From: Undaria pinnatifida
Lineage: Eukaryota; Sar; Phaeophyceae; Laminariales; Alariaceae
Assembly: GCA_012845835.1 (NCBI GenBank)
Contig: JABAKD010000012.1
Location: 2,823,570 to 2,887,569, forward strand
Direction of reading: 5' to 3'
DNA: 64,000 bases
Below are positions 45,201 to 59,531 of the stretch, piece by piece (positions within the stretch are counted from its first letter, which is position 1; the number at the start of each line of letters is the position of its first letter). The notes under the pieces are model-generated. The model had not been told where the DNA came from and ran no database searches. It saw nothing but the letters and a program-made list of their open reading frames with translations. Made by a program: the position numbers and the translations under genes.

Positions 45201-48200
45201 GGAGCGATGCGATCGGTTCAAAAAACACGTGTAAAACTTTTTCGACTGAGTTTTTCGACTGGAGGATCCAGTCGAAAAGGTCGAGTTTTTCGACTGGATC
45301 CGCCAGTCGGAATTCTCAGTCGAAAAAACTTTAGTCGAAAAAGCCTTTTGTCGACTGTGTAAGAACGCCCGATTTGGGCTTCATTCGAAAAAGGCCGTTT
45401 TCGACTGACAAATCCGACGGTATAAGAAATGACTTGACGGCGAAAAGCCGGGGGGCGAATCACTGCAGGAAAAACAAAAAAAACAAAGGACACAAAAAAA
45501 GTTCACTGAATAGTTTAGAGTTGGGTATGTTGTCTATCTCGCCTGATCCATCTGGCGCTTCCCGGTATTCTTATTGTGGTACCCGATCTGGTACACACCC
45601 ACGATTTTGCACAGCACCGTAGGGAGCTTGTGGAAGAACGCCTTAGACATGAACTCGAAGTACCTGCCGATACAAAATCGCGATAACGTCGCACCGAGAG
45701 GGTCGATATATCGCGATAAGGGCGCGCCGAGAGGGCCCACCGTTCGTTGGACGACGTTCACCAAGACCACCAAAGATAGCCAACCACAGCATTTACGATT
45801 GCATTATCAACAATAGTAGCAGCAACATCAGCAGCAGAGGCAGTAGGAGTTGGAGCGTGAGTACACGCAGTAACAGAGACACCATTAATACCAGCAACCG
45901 AAGAAGCAGAGCACTCATGAACACGAGCACGAACACCAACACCAGAACCAGTGATACAGCCGGCAGAAGCAAACACATCAAGACGTTTAGAACATTGCAC
46001 GATTACCGAAACCACGCCATGCTGACTCGTAAAACGCCTCACGGCAAGTCCCACAGGGGTTTTGAGAAAGCACACCCCGTCGAAAACCCCAAACACACAC
46101 GCACATACGCACGGCTTCCTAACACGTATTCACTAGATTATGGCGATGAGATATTGTTATAAGTACAACAAATAGCAACATCAAAAACAACAAAAACACC
46201 AGCACTAGCACCACCACCACTAACACCAACACTTAACACCAACACCAACACCAACAAGAACACCAACACGACCACCACCAATACCAATACCAACACCAGC
46301 ACTAACACCAACACCAACACCAACACCAACACCAACACCAACACCAACACCAACACCAACACCAACACCAATACCAACACCAACACCAACACCAACACCA
46401 ACACCAACACCAACACCAGCAACACCAACTCACTGCAAGGCGCAGTCTAGGAACATCTGCAGCTCAGTTTTGGTGATGAACTTGACCACGAAGCGCTCGT
46501 CCGCGGTCTTGCTGAACGTCGCACCGCTCTTGCCTCCCTTCGCGTCCCATTTCGTCGTCATGCACAGGCTCCGGATGTACCTGTCTCGCATTAGACGAAT
46601 CGGCCAGAGTCGGTGCGGACCCATCAGCCAATCGGCCATGCAGAACGCGTAGACGCGTAAGTAGATGACTAGTCCAGAAAAATAAACCATAAAAGCAGGG
46701 TAGTAGCATGGTAAACTTGTAGCACAGTATTAACAGTAGACTTCTAACACAGAACAAATAGTAGACTTAACATAGTAACGAGTGGAACAGTAGTATACGA
46801 AAGAACAGTAGTAGACCAGTGGAACAACAGTGGTGGACGAAGTGTAGTAAACGAATATAATAGTACTAGAAAAGAAGAACAATAGGATACTAGAATAGCT
46901 GGTAGTAGTGCATAGACGAGTAGAATAGTAGACGAGTAGGACCGTAGCAGACGAGTAGTAGGCGAGCAGTATGCATGACAGCCACAACAAGCACGTAACA
47001 CAGGATTGTATCAGGAAAACTCGCGCTACGTACAATATGTAGAATAGGACGATCGTGACTACGCAAGGACCACACGAGCAAACAAAATGTTTCCGTAAAA
47101 CAGCTTCAAAAACGGAAAAGAAACATACCCTTGTTCCATCTCATCGTAAGTGTCCTCGTCTTCGAGATCCGGGGATGCTGGTGCCCCAGTCCCCTTCTGT
47201 TCCGCGAAATAGCAACGCCTCACAGCCTGCAAGGCGGTTCCGCGACGAAAACGAAAAAAATAAAAGGAAGGAAGGAAGGCGAGCGGACGGACGATATTGG
47301 TTGTCGGATGAGTGGTACAGAGCTCCGCACGCGAGGAGCTTCAGAATAACTAGGTGATATCCGTACCGTAGACACGCCGCTCGAAGACGAAATAGCAACA
47401 AGCCAAACACGGTTGATCGACCGGTCGCAAAATCACACTCGATGCTAATCGACGAGCAGCGCGGTGCGAATGCTGAACCCTCTTCTGCGCGATAAAAACG
47501 AAGGCCCGTATGATATGATACCAGGGGGAACAAAGGACGACACCAACCAAAGGTGACCACAGCTTGTCCAGAAAATGGAAAAGCGAAGCGTTGTCGGCTC
47601 ACCCTAAACTGCGTGGCCCAGAAGGTGTGGCACAAGAACTTGCATGTCGCCTGCCCTTTCGCATCCGTGTCCGAAAATCGGTGCTTCACGTGGGTCTGCG
47701 GCAGCGTCAATGGCAGCAGCAGCGCGGGCGGCGGCGGCACGTGAAGTAGAGTCAAGCAACAAACACTACTTCTTGACATGAAGGGGGGGGGAAACGACGA
47801 GAAAAACTACGGTTACAGCATCAGCCACACAGAAAGCAACGTGGGCGACCGGCTATTCACAGGTCAGGGAAGTTAGGCTTTACGGCGGACGTCAAAACCC
47901 AAGTAAATCGTACGACACGGCGTAGCATGCCCTACCTGCACGCTCACGCTATAATACGATAAGAGCGCACTTCTCATGTACTCTAATCGCCATGGACGGG
48001 TGTCGATAGGGTCAAGGGTTAGACCAACCCCTTGAAAAAAGCACCCACGTTTTGGGGTACAAATTACTTGGAATTAGCACGGATTACATAGTCCCGCTGT
48101 AGAAGGGTTAGGACGCACCCACATGGACGGGATGCTCAGCCTTCTCTCCAATAAAATCGCGAGAGCTTCGGGGAAGCGCGAAGATGAGGTGCCGGTCCGA

Positions 48201-51200
48201 TCACCACCTTATCCCTAGCCCTGACCACAACCCTAACCGTACGACAAAAGCTCGCGCTGAAGCTGATGCACACAACAGGAAAACAGCTACAATGGATAGG
48301 TAACGTCTACCGTAGCGGTGAGCAAAGGGAAGTAAGGAAGTCCCTGTACCACACCATGAAGTACCAGGGTACGTACTTATCTCCACCGTCAATTATAGCG
48401 TCATCAACTGTGGCATTGTCACCCATGGCATCGTCAACCATAGTTGGTGTTGGCGTTGGCATTGGCGTGGGCGTTGAGCACGCGGTTGCTTTACAAACCT
48501 TGGCCGGCGATCGCATCTGCGCCTCAAGCTTTGAGACCTCGGGGCTGTCGTACAGCCGTCTCCTCTCCAGCCTCTTCCCCCGAAGGCCCAACGACGGGGA
48601 GGTCCCGGTCCCTCCCCCCCCAGCCGCGCCATCCCCCCCGCCGTAGCCCACATCCCCGAGCCCGGCCGCTGTTTTCGAGGTAGCACCGTCCGAAGCCCGA
48701 AACTTACCCTCCCCTTCTTTCCCCTCGGGCAACATCTTGCGTTGTGCTTTGGAGAACGTCCCTTTCGGTTGAGCACTCGCGCCGGCGGAGCCGGCGGCTG
48801 CGGCTCCGCTGCCGCCAATGCCACCGCCGCCCATCGAGGCACTACCTCTCCTGACCCCCGCCACAGCCGCCGAAGAGCCCGGATGGGCGACCCCAGACAA
48901 AGTAGGGGTCGGCATGTCCTCGGTCATCACCCACCAAGTTTCCTCGAGCTTGCTCCCGCCGCTAGCGTTAGCGCTGCTGCTCACGGGAATGACGCTGCGC
49001 CCGCTCGCGCTCGCGCTTAACCCGCCCCCGTCACCACCACCACCACTACTACCACCACCGGCACCGCCACCGCTACCACCACCGCTACCACCAGCGCCGG
49101 CGCCGGTGGCAACGGCGACACCTCCAGACAGAGGCGGAAGCCGGCCGACAGGGTCCTCCGCGCCTTCTGCGATGGAGGCAGGTAACGGAGTGCTTAGCCC
49201 GATGCCTCCAATGAGAGGGCTACCCAGCAGCGACGACGGCGTCTTTCCAGCGATGCGGCCCGCGCTAGTCGTGGAGCCTGATACAGCCGCCGCCGCTGCA
49301 GCTGCTGTTGCCGCCGCCGCCGCTGCCGCCGAAGTATCCGATCCTCCCACCGCAGTAGTACGAGCACCAGTAGTACCGGCAGCTCTACCAGCACCAGTAG
49401 CACCAGCAGCGCCAGTAGCACTAGCACCAGCAGCACCAGCAGCACCAGCAGCACCAGCAGCACCAGCCGCCGCCGCCATAGCCGTGGCTACACCTCCCGC
49501 TGCAGCCGATGCACCGCTTCCAGCAACAGCAACAGGGGTAGATGTCCCCGCCCCCCCCCCCACCACCTGCTGCTGCTGCTGCGGCTGAGGCGGTGACAGA
49601 GCGGGTGCACCTCCCGGCGAGTTGGGCGCCAGCGTTGCCATGGACGAGGTGGTAGACATAAGCGGCGCTCTGTCTTCCGGCATGTCACCAGAGACGCTGC
49701 CGCCGCCGCTACCGCCGGCCGTGTTACCGGTGGTCGGTACCCCCGTCGCCCCCCTATGGCGGTAGAACGCCTCCAGAGTCTCGTAGTACTCGTGAGAGCT
49801 CAGGCTGGAGGTTGTGCAACAATAGCGTGGATTTTAATAAACCAACCGGCACGAGAACGGGGGAGGGGGAGGGAGTTGTACTTATATTATGCACGGCTAT
49901 ACTCTTTCGATCATAGACCCTCGCGTCCCTACATGCCCAGCCGGAGCAGGGAGGGAACGAAATGGCGTAGCGTTGTGACATTTGACTTGATGACGTGCGG
50001 CGAGAATTGAACGGGGCGTGGCGGAGAGCATCGAATATAAATGTATCGTCGTGTGCTACCGACAGGCGAAGGACGCCGACGACATGCGTCTACAGTCTGC
50101 AGGACCACACCCCGAAGAGCAACGCAAAAAAACACAGAACGAACATGAGGCGAAATCCACCCGTCCGCCCGCCAGCCTCCCCCCCCACTCTCCCTCCTTC
50201 CCGCCCTCCTCCCCCCCCCCCCCCCTCCCCGTATCCCCACCTATACGCGATGATGGTGGTAGGTTGGTCGTCGAAAACGGGCACGAACTCCCCCCTCCTT
50301 CCCGGGGCGAGACGAGGCCGGCCATCTTTGAACGCTCCGAGTGGCACGGTCCAGTCCATGCGATCCCCGCCCCAGCTACCGCCGCCGAGAAACCTCGCTA
50401 AAGCGCTCTGGAAATTCATCCTCGACGAAAAGGATGTACTGGCAGCCACAGTAACACATTGCGCAGATGGGGTAAGGCGGGGGGGGAGTTTGGAGGGGGG
50501 GGGGGGGTTACATGCCGTCGCGAATATAACAAAGGCGACGCTTCAACGAGTGGATTAGTGGCATCGTCAATCGCGGGGAACCGACCAGCGCGAACTGGAT
50601 CCGGGAAAATCTAGTGCGTCATTGCAACAAAATGCTACTGCAGTTTTAACGCGCGTATAAAAGCTAACGCCCTAAGCCATAACCCCCCTGAACAAGAACA
50701 AACCCAGGATAAAAAATGCACGCCTCCAATGCGCGCAAAGTCCCCAACATCCCAACCGCAGGTACAACCCAAAACTCACGACTGTTTCTTCGCCTTGGGC
50801 CCCTTCCCCGGGCCACCACCAACCCCACCGCTGACACTTTCGGAAGGGCCGGAAGTCAAGGTCTTGCGGTTGAGGGAGCCAAAAGATGGAGAAGGCTTCT
50901 CCATGTGCACTTTGCGGCTGCCCGGCGGTGGGGGGGTTTTTCCCCAGCCACTACCGCCGTTGCCGCCGCCGCCGCCAACACCCCCGCCACCGCCACCGCC
51001 GCTGCTACCGCTAATTCCTTTTCCTCCTCCACTTACGGCCGCAGTGACGTCGGTTGAAAGCGCATCTTTCCCCTCCTCGAAGTTCTCTTGCCTTGGCATC
51101 TGCAGCAAAACGCGTCCAAAATCAGGAAGGCGGGAAAGGCCCGTCGTGGCGGGCGTGAGGGGAGAAAAGAAAGGGGGGCCGGGGGGGTCGGGAGGGGATC

Positions 51201-54200
51201 AACATGGTGTTGCGAACGAAATCAGTTGCTAACTTGCACGGCTGCTTGAAACATAGGGGACCCTCCCGAGCTGGATGACGCCGGAGACCTTCGCCGTCCG
51301 ACCGAAAACCTTCGAAAAAAGTTGGTTTGTTATATACGCACAGGTTAATTTCGTCGACACGTTGTCCTACCCGTCTCGCTGAGATACTCTCTCCCTTTTA
51401 TTTTTTTTACGCGTCGTGTCGGGCAGCACAAACGGGCCCAAGCCAGAAGTCCAGCTCCAACAAAACAAACGCGCGCAGTCGCACCACCGCAACCTCGGCG
51501 GCGGTGGCAATAGGGCGTGGCACCAACATAAACACCAACACCGACACGAAAACCAGCATCAACGTGGGCACATTTACCAACAACACCATCATCAAGACCA
51601 ACACCACCAACGCCAGCACCAACACCACAGCCAACACCACTATCACCCGCCATCCCCACCACCACCAATAACAACAACACCAACAACACCGAGATCAACA
51701 TACCTGAGACATCGTCGGCGTGCCCGGCTGCGACTGCAGCCAGTCGTCATTACCAAGCGCATCCCCCGGCAGAGAGCGGTGGTTTCCAAGGGCCAAGCCG
51801 CCCACCACGACAACATCCCCCACAGAGTCAAAGCTGGTAGCCCGGGACGAGCGCCGGCTGGGACTGGCCCCGTCAACCCCGACAGTACCAACGCCCTCCT
51901 TCCCTCCTTCCGAGATGCCCTCGGCAATGGAACCACCTTTGGCGCCTTCACTCCCGCCCTTGTCGTGGTTTCTCAGCATGAACGATAGCGCGGCGGCTTC
52001 GATCGCTGGCTCCGACAGAGTACCGCCCACACGGGCACCACTCCCGCTGCCGCCACCACCAGTGCTAACACTGCCGACACCGCCACCGCCGCCACGAGCG
52101 CTACTCTCGCGTTTTTCCCAGCCCACAACGGACGATTCAGATGAGGCAACCGACAGCGCGGGAGAATTCTGAGCGCGGTCCACCGACTGCCGTAGCGCCC
52201 GAGGAGACACGACTCGAGATGCGCTACTCGTAACAGATCCGCCGCCGCCACCGCCGCCACCCCGTCCATACGGCCGAGGAATACCTCCCGCGCGGTGCGG
52301 ACTCGGGCTCCTGCTGAACCCGATCGACGAGCGAGGGCTGCTGGGAGCCACGGCGCGCGGGCTACCGCTAGGGGTGCGTCCACGCGCCGCTGCCCCCCAG
52401 ACTCCGACACCGTCGCTCCTAGAAGGGTCGAACAGCGGAGGTGGGCGCGACGCGCGGCCGCGAGATTTCGACATGGCCGCAACCATCGAGGGCGCAGGGC
52501 GGGGAGAGGTCGACGGCGAGCTGCCACCACCACCCCTGCCCCTCGGGGTGGGAGAGGTGCTGAGGCTTCGCGAGCGCTGTCGGGCGAATCGCGCCCGGCG
52601 AGCCGCTGAATTCATGTCCCTGCTGTTGCTGCTGCTGTGGCCGCCTCCGATGCTTGCGTTTTTCTTTGTCCCGGAGGTGTCTCCCGCCGCCGCCCGAGGG
52701 CTGACTAACCCCCCGCTCGAGCTGCCCACGCCTCTCAACCGACGGCGTGTGACCGCCGATAAGCCGTCGATGGGATGACTATCTCCGCCCCTAACCCCGG
52801 CGTTAGAACTTCCGGGGATAGCTTTGGACCTGCCCGTAGGGTCGGAGCTCCTGCGGGGAGAGACGCGGTCTTCGCCGCCCGCCGCCGCCGCTGCAGCCGA
52901 CGACAGACCCGACCGCTTTGGCACACCCAATCGCCCTGCAGCAGCACCACCACCACTACCAGCCCCAACCCCAGCCCCAACCCCAGCCGGCTTACCAGCA
53001 CCCTCCCCTCCCCCTCCCCCCACTGCCCTTCTTGAGCCTCCTCGGGCGATACGGCTAGCGCTGGTAGTAGAGTCCGCCGACGGTACCGCCCGACCGGTCT
53101 GTGTCGCTCGTTTCGCCGCCGAGCCCACCCCCCTAGGCGTGGCAACCGTTGGAATCGACTTGGGCGTGCTCGCGGGAGCGCCCCCCCCCCCCGGGTTGGC
53201 GAACAGCATCCGGAGCTCGCTAACCGGGCGCCTGCTTTTCGCGGCGAGGTCGTCTGCGGCGGCTGCGGCGGCTGCGGCCGATGCTGATGCCGCGGCGTCT
53301 GCTTGGATACATTCTTCGGTCGCTGCCAGGAGGTCCTCGAGCAGAGCTTCGACGTCTCCGCGCCGCTCCACTGCGTCCACCAGATCTTCAACGACGCGAT
53401 ACACTTCGTAGTGCTCTGTACGTGGGGGGAGCAGGCGGGGGGTGGTGGTGGGGGTGTACTCAGTTTGTGCATGGCCTTAGTCGTATGACCATAGATATTC
53501 GCATCCCTACTATGCCGGGACGGAGCACGTCGGGTTGTCACCAACCAGGCAGATATTGCTTGCACCAAGCGCGAAGCGCCGTGAGGTGTTCGGCGAGTCG
53601 CATGAAGGGTGAACTGCATCCTTCCAAGAACCGCCCGTAGGACGGACTTCGGCACCTTGTGCCTACTTTCTTGCTTATGAATGACAGCGACCAACGAGTT
53701 ACGTTGTTTTCTGGCGTGGCCACTCCAGAGACAGGCGGCGGGGGGGGGGGGGGGGGGGGGGGGTGGTATTGAGTTGCTGCTTGCCTTAGTTATGTGACCA
53801 CTGACCACGCATCCCTTTCGAGACGGAGCACCATTCCTACTCCTGATAGAGACACCTCCAACATTTGGGCGCTCATTGCGTACTTTCCATGTATTACGCG
53901 GGGGGGGTACCAACCGCACCGGTGGCGGAGCGGGGGTGCGGGCTGGGGGGAAGAAGTGAAGCAAGGTTAAGAGCGGCATGTTCATAGCTTAGCGGTGACG
54001 TTCACATTTTCAGGGGTGGGATAATAACATTCATGTTTCAATCTGCAACCCGCGGTAGTTCAAGCTTCAACTCGGACACGCCGTACCTATAACCGGTATC
54101 AGATGTGTCCTTGATAAATTGCTGAGCGGCCTCGCGCTGGGGCGCAAGAGCTGCTGCACACGGTAGAGAAGGCCGAGCCATGGTACGGTAAGAGAACACC

Positions 54201-57200
54201 AATTATTTTCTGAGGCTCTAACCTTGCCCGCTATACCCCACCCAAAAGACAGCCGTGAAAAAAAAGGAGAACGCAAGACGACCAATGCCATTGCCTACGT
54301 AAAAAAATGCTGATATTATATATATGCGATAAAACAACAGGCATTGCAACCATAGTGGATTGAGGACGCCCCTTGGTTAGACAACAAACGATCAAAAGCG
54401 GTACCCCGACCGTAGAGCGCCTCCGAAGTTGGAAATGCTCGATAAATAAAGTACAGTGTGTGGTGTCGCCGTCGTTGTCGTTGTCGTTGTTTTCACTGAC
54501 GGCGCCGTTGTCGTTATCGTTGTGGCCTCTCGCTGACGTCCTCATTGTCGCCGTCGTGGGGACGGCGAGCCGTTCCTCATCTTTGTTCCCGAATAGTCTT
54601 TGTTGTTGTCGTCGATTTCGGTGCCGTGGGGACGGTGAGGCGTTCGCTGTCGTCGTCGCTGACGTTGTCGTTGTTGGTGCCGCCGTCGTCGAAGTAGGGG
54701 CTTGAAACATCGCTTCCCTCGAACGTAGAAGCGCATAATGATTTCACCGCCACACTACTACCTATGCATTTTTCTTCATTGTCGTTGTCGTAGTCGTCGC
54801 CGACGTGAGGGTGGTGGGGCAAAATCGGTCTCACCTTCGACCTTGTCAATAACTCCATCCAGGGCAAAGGAAACGTCGCACGCCAGCTCCACCTGATCCA
54901 GCATGGCGTCCATGGTCTGCAGACAGCACCCGGGCCCAAACGCATACACAACGCTGTTATTGTTGCTGCTGTTGTTGTTGTTCTCACATCAACTCAACGC
55001 CAGGATACAATCCGTGGTCACAAAGCAGGCTTCAATGAGGCAACCACCACGATCGAGGTGAAATGTTGTGACATACTGCGATACGCGACACCACTTAACC
55101 TCTTCATAACCGTACCCACGCCTTGGGATAAAAATTACTTGGAAATAGTGCATGATCATTGTTTAAGCACTAAAAAGGATAAGAAGCTCACCTTGTGGGC
55201 CAGGCCCAGAATACTATGTGGGGTCAGGGTGCGTCCTACACCCTTTTCAGTATGGGAAATAGCGTCTTTATGTTTCGTGCAAAAAAGATGAAGGCAACAA
55301 AAAAAAAAATCCCAACATCTAAATCGCTGTCACGTTCTGAATGATATATTGTGAATAAAGAACGAAACACAAGGAGAAAGCACGCAACAAAGCATGTGCA
55401 GCCAAACACGGAAAGGCGACAACGACAATCATAGTAACACCATAATCAACAACACCACCTTCAGCGGAAACAGCATGCTATAAACGGGGGGAGGGGAGGA
55501 AAATCCTGCAGTACTATGAAACGCTGGGTCAGACTGTTACAGCTAGATTATTTTATTCAGTTTTTTAAATAGACACCACAAAGCGAGCCACAAAATGAGC
55601 CAGTCAGTCGCAAAGATGCAGAACTCAGCAAAATACCGCACGCAAATGCATTATAGTACCTAGCCAAACAATACCTGCTCGGCGACTCATAGTCGTTCGA
55701 CTCACAGCCCGATAAGTCCTCACCTGTTCTACCTCCGCGCGGTCGTCGAGATCGTCCAAGTAGTCCCCCTCCGTGCCTCGCGCGCCCTCCTTCACCTGCA
55801 ACGGTCACACACACCACACCACAAGGCACACTCATACGTTAATCCGAGCGTAACAACAACTTATCCTGCCTCCCCACGACTACAGAGTGAATTCCACCTG
55901 GACGAATCATAGATCACAGCGTTGGAAGAGCTTTACCGACGGCAACGAATATCACCTAACAGCCGCGTTGGTCTAATGCCCAACGATTGTGATGATGGTG
56001 ATGATGATGACGATGATGATGATGGTGATGTCGTCACAGTTGCTAATGTTCTTGAATCTGTCCGGGCCATAAAGAATAACTCAAAAGCAAAGTATCATGT
56101 TATGACTGGTTCAGGCCACTTACGGCAGGTGCTGTATGAAAATGGCCTCTTGGGTGGGCACGGTGCGGGCCCTATTGGTGGAGCTCTTAATACCTCGTGT
56201 TTTGAGTTGTCCACCCACCTGCTGCAGGCGCTGTATGGCCTTTTGGATGTGCTCTTCCGTGTGACGGTCCATGCCGCCACCCCGTCCGGAGCGCGACCGC
56301 GATATTCTTCGATCGGAGACCTTCTTCAACGCCGTCAGCAGCTGCCCGGCAGCGACCAGCCTAGACATCAACCAACCCACGTACAGAACGGACAGCCCCA
56401 ACAAGAGGAAGAAAACGTATAGCCCCGACAAGACGTAGGAACACGTGCCAACACCGATGACGCTCAAGAGTAATAGTACGACACGAACATCTCTGCCGCA
56501 AAAATAGCAGGTGTTGTGAGGAGTGTAGTATCATGTGAGAAGCATTGTAGATCAGGGTCGAGATTCTGCTACACAGAAACATCGCCTACAGCTTCGTGAT
56601 GCACCGACAACCAGCCGCGACAACTCAGCCACCAAAAGCGAGTACGTACCCTATTCTTCCACGAAACATCACAAATTCGAGCCAAAGATGATTCCGGGAT
56701 GATCGCGTCATTCATCGCTTAAGAGACTAAGCCGCCCCCCTTGGCATAATTGGCGAATAATCGCTTCCTTGCTTTGCATCGAAAATATATCAACAACCCT
56801 TCATCGATATTCGCGGCGACTGACAGCCGGCCGTCCCACCCCGGTATAATATTCAAAGAGCGCAACGCGACGAAAAAGCAGAGCAATGCCCCGCAACGCA
56901 ACGAAAGCAAAAAATAGTACAAAGCAATGTAAAAGCAAAACAATGCACCGCAACGAGAAACCGAGCAGTTGGCCAGCGAACCGATCCGCTCACCGATCAT
57001 TCCAGTGGGTCGCCTTCCAGTAAACCCCCCGCCGGAACTGCATGAGATACGTCAGCATGTCGCCGGCGCCCGTCATCCTACCGCCCTTGACTCCCCACAA
57101 CGGTGCCGCCGTTGCTGCAGCCGCTGCTGCTGCCGCCGCTGCCGCTGCCGCTGTTGCAGCAGCAGCGGACGCGGCAGCTGCCGCGACGGCAGCAGCAGCA

Positions 57201-59488
57201 GCTGCCGTAGCCACCGCGCTGTCGTTTTCGGTACCACGGTCATCCTCACCGCCTTTTCTTGTCCCTCGTTCTTCCGCAACTGTTCTCGTGTCCGCACCGC
57301 CCCCGCCGCCGCTAGTGTTAGTGGAAGGGTCGCCTGCTGGCTTCGTCGCCGCGACCTCGTGGTCTGGGCCACCGCGATTTGCCTTTCCAGAGGGAGAGCT
57401 CCCAACAATAGCACCCGCTACACCACCACCGCCACCACCACCGCCACCACTACCACCACCAACACCACCAGCAACACCACCACCAGTACCGGCAGAAGTA
57501 CCAGCAGCACCACCAACAACACCATCACCACCCCCAGCAGCAGCAGAAAGTAGGGTGCTGCTCGGCTCTGTCGTGGAGACACCCGGTGGCGACGATTCGG
57601 GGGCTTTTCCGTCCGCTGTTGTCGCGGCGGCGGCGGCGGTGGCGGGGGCGTCTTCAACCGTGCTCGACTCTCCAACGGCAGAAGCACCTATCCTGCTGCC
57701 GATGTCGTTACCGTCGGCAGCGGGACCCGCAGGGGGCGCGGGCAGAGGGGTGTCTGGAGCGGGAACAACAACCGCCACAGCACCATCTGCGACCACCGCG
57801 GCCGTTGCCTGGCCGGAGGCCGCCGCGGAAGTTACGAGACCATCGCCACCCCCGGCAATGCCCGGCGCCGCGGTAGACCCGGCCGACTTTGAACCGGTTG
57901 CTGCGGCGGCTCCAGCCACAACCTTCTTCTTGCCTGCGTCTTCCGCCAACTTTCCCTCGCCTTGTTTGTTCGGGGTTGCTCCGGAGGCTACGTTCCTCGA
58001 TCCGACCATCGGGTCGACTTCTACTGGCGATGAGGACGCCGCTGGCGGCAACACCGACGCTGTCATTCCCCCCTTTATCGGTGTGGCAGGAGAAGCCGCA
58101 GGGTCCTCTCTTTTCTTGTCGGATTCCACCATAGGTACCTCGTCACTGCCGCCGCCACCATCGGTATTCTCGGAAATATCTTGGGCCGAAGACGGCCCGG
58201 GAAGTTCTGCAGCATCGACAACAGACGACTCAGCGACGCTACCGATAAAGCTACCGCTAATGCTAGCCGCGGCGGTGGGAGAGGAGCCAAGGGAAGGTTT
58301 TTCGTCACCACCCTCACCGCCGCTGCCACCACCAGCACCACCAGCACCACCAGCACCACCGCTACCGCTACCGCCGCCGCTCCCACTACCACCACTTGCC
58401 ACGGGGACGCCAGCACCCCCAGCATCTGGCGCCATGGCTGATGTTGCCACGGGTTCTGCCACAGCTGCTGCCGCGGCTCGTGCTGCCGCTGTTGCGGACC
58501 GTTCATCCTTTTCTTGGCCCTGCTGGCCGCCGAGCGCTTCTTCTCCCCCTTCGTCGTCCGCGTCGGCCACTGCTGCCCGCTGCGGGGGCGCTAAAAGTTC
58601 CTGTAACGCGGTCTGGAACATTTGGGCAGTTACGCTCGCCTTTTGCAGCAGCACATGGATCAAATGAGTCCGAGGGGGGACGGCGGCGGGGCGGGCGGAG
58701 CGACCTTTAGGCTGGTTGTAGAGGGTGGTATTCGTGCCAGCATTGCAACTACAGAAACTGCTTCAGGAATTGCAGGCGCAATAACAGCAATTGCAGCATA
58801 CGATTCAGTAGCTACGGTAACGGAAAACGCGCTCATTGATGTGCGTAGCATTGGGTGGAGGCGGTGATGCTAGGTCATAAAACCTAAAGAGGAGAGAAAC
58901 AATGAAAAAAAAAATCGCCACAGTAGTTCATTAAAACGCTGTTAGGGGAGTCAAGCACCCCTCTGTCCCGTCAGTTCGATGCGCCCCCCCCCTCCCGCCC
59001 GCTTTCTCTTCTTACCGTGGGCAGGTGGGACACCACGTGCGGGCTCCTGGCCATCTTCTCCAGCAGCTCCAGCCCCATAGCCGCCAACTCCATCCGCACC
59101 TCCGAGGCTTCCTGCACCACGTTTGACAGGCCTTCCAGCTACACGTGATAACCGACGCCGTGTATACCGCGTAGAGAGGGAGGGGGGCGAGTGGGGGGTC
59201 GAGGTCCAACATAATAAGTTGCCATACGTATAGGCCACGCATGCTGCAGAGGTGCAGATAGGGAGTTAGTGTACTTTCTTGGTTTGCTTTACTTTTTTCT
59301 GACGTATTCGTCCACTCCAGAGTAAGCGGAGCCTGTCTTGTGACCACGGATCAGGCTATGGCGACGAGTTAATGGAAGAACAACGACAACCACAACACCA
59401 ACACCGACACTGACACCAACGCCAACACCAACACTAAAACACCAACACCAACAACAGCAACAGCAACAACACAACAACCACAACAACC

Positions 59489-59531
<43 letters not shown>

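Noticed and set aside
46138-46428. Val/Leu-rich minus-strand frame resembling a membrane protein
   Set aside because: Translation of the (ACACCA)n microsatellite, intronic.
47138-47220. Alternative frame of FAB1 exon 16 ([12 protein letters not shown])
   Set aside because: It runs into a stop before any donor; the acceptor CTTGCAG|GCTGTG gives [10 protein letters not shown] with correct phase on both sides.
48818-49588. 256-codon plus-strand open frame rich in Ala/Pro
   Set aside because: Antisense shadow of FAB1 exon 14.
52735-53985. 416-codon minus-strand open frame
   Set aside because: Different frame from FAB1 exon 11; its 5' half is translated LINE tail.
57042-58667. 541-codon plus-strand open frame
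   Set aside because: Antisense composition shadow of FAB1 exon 7 (Ala/Pro mirrored from Gly/Ala codons); FAB1 phases and motifs support the minus strand.
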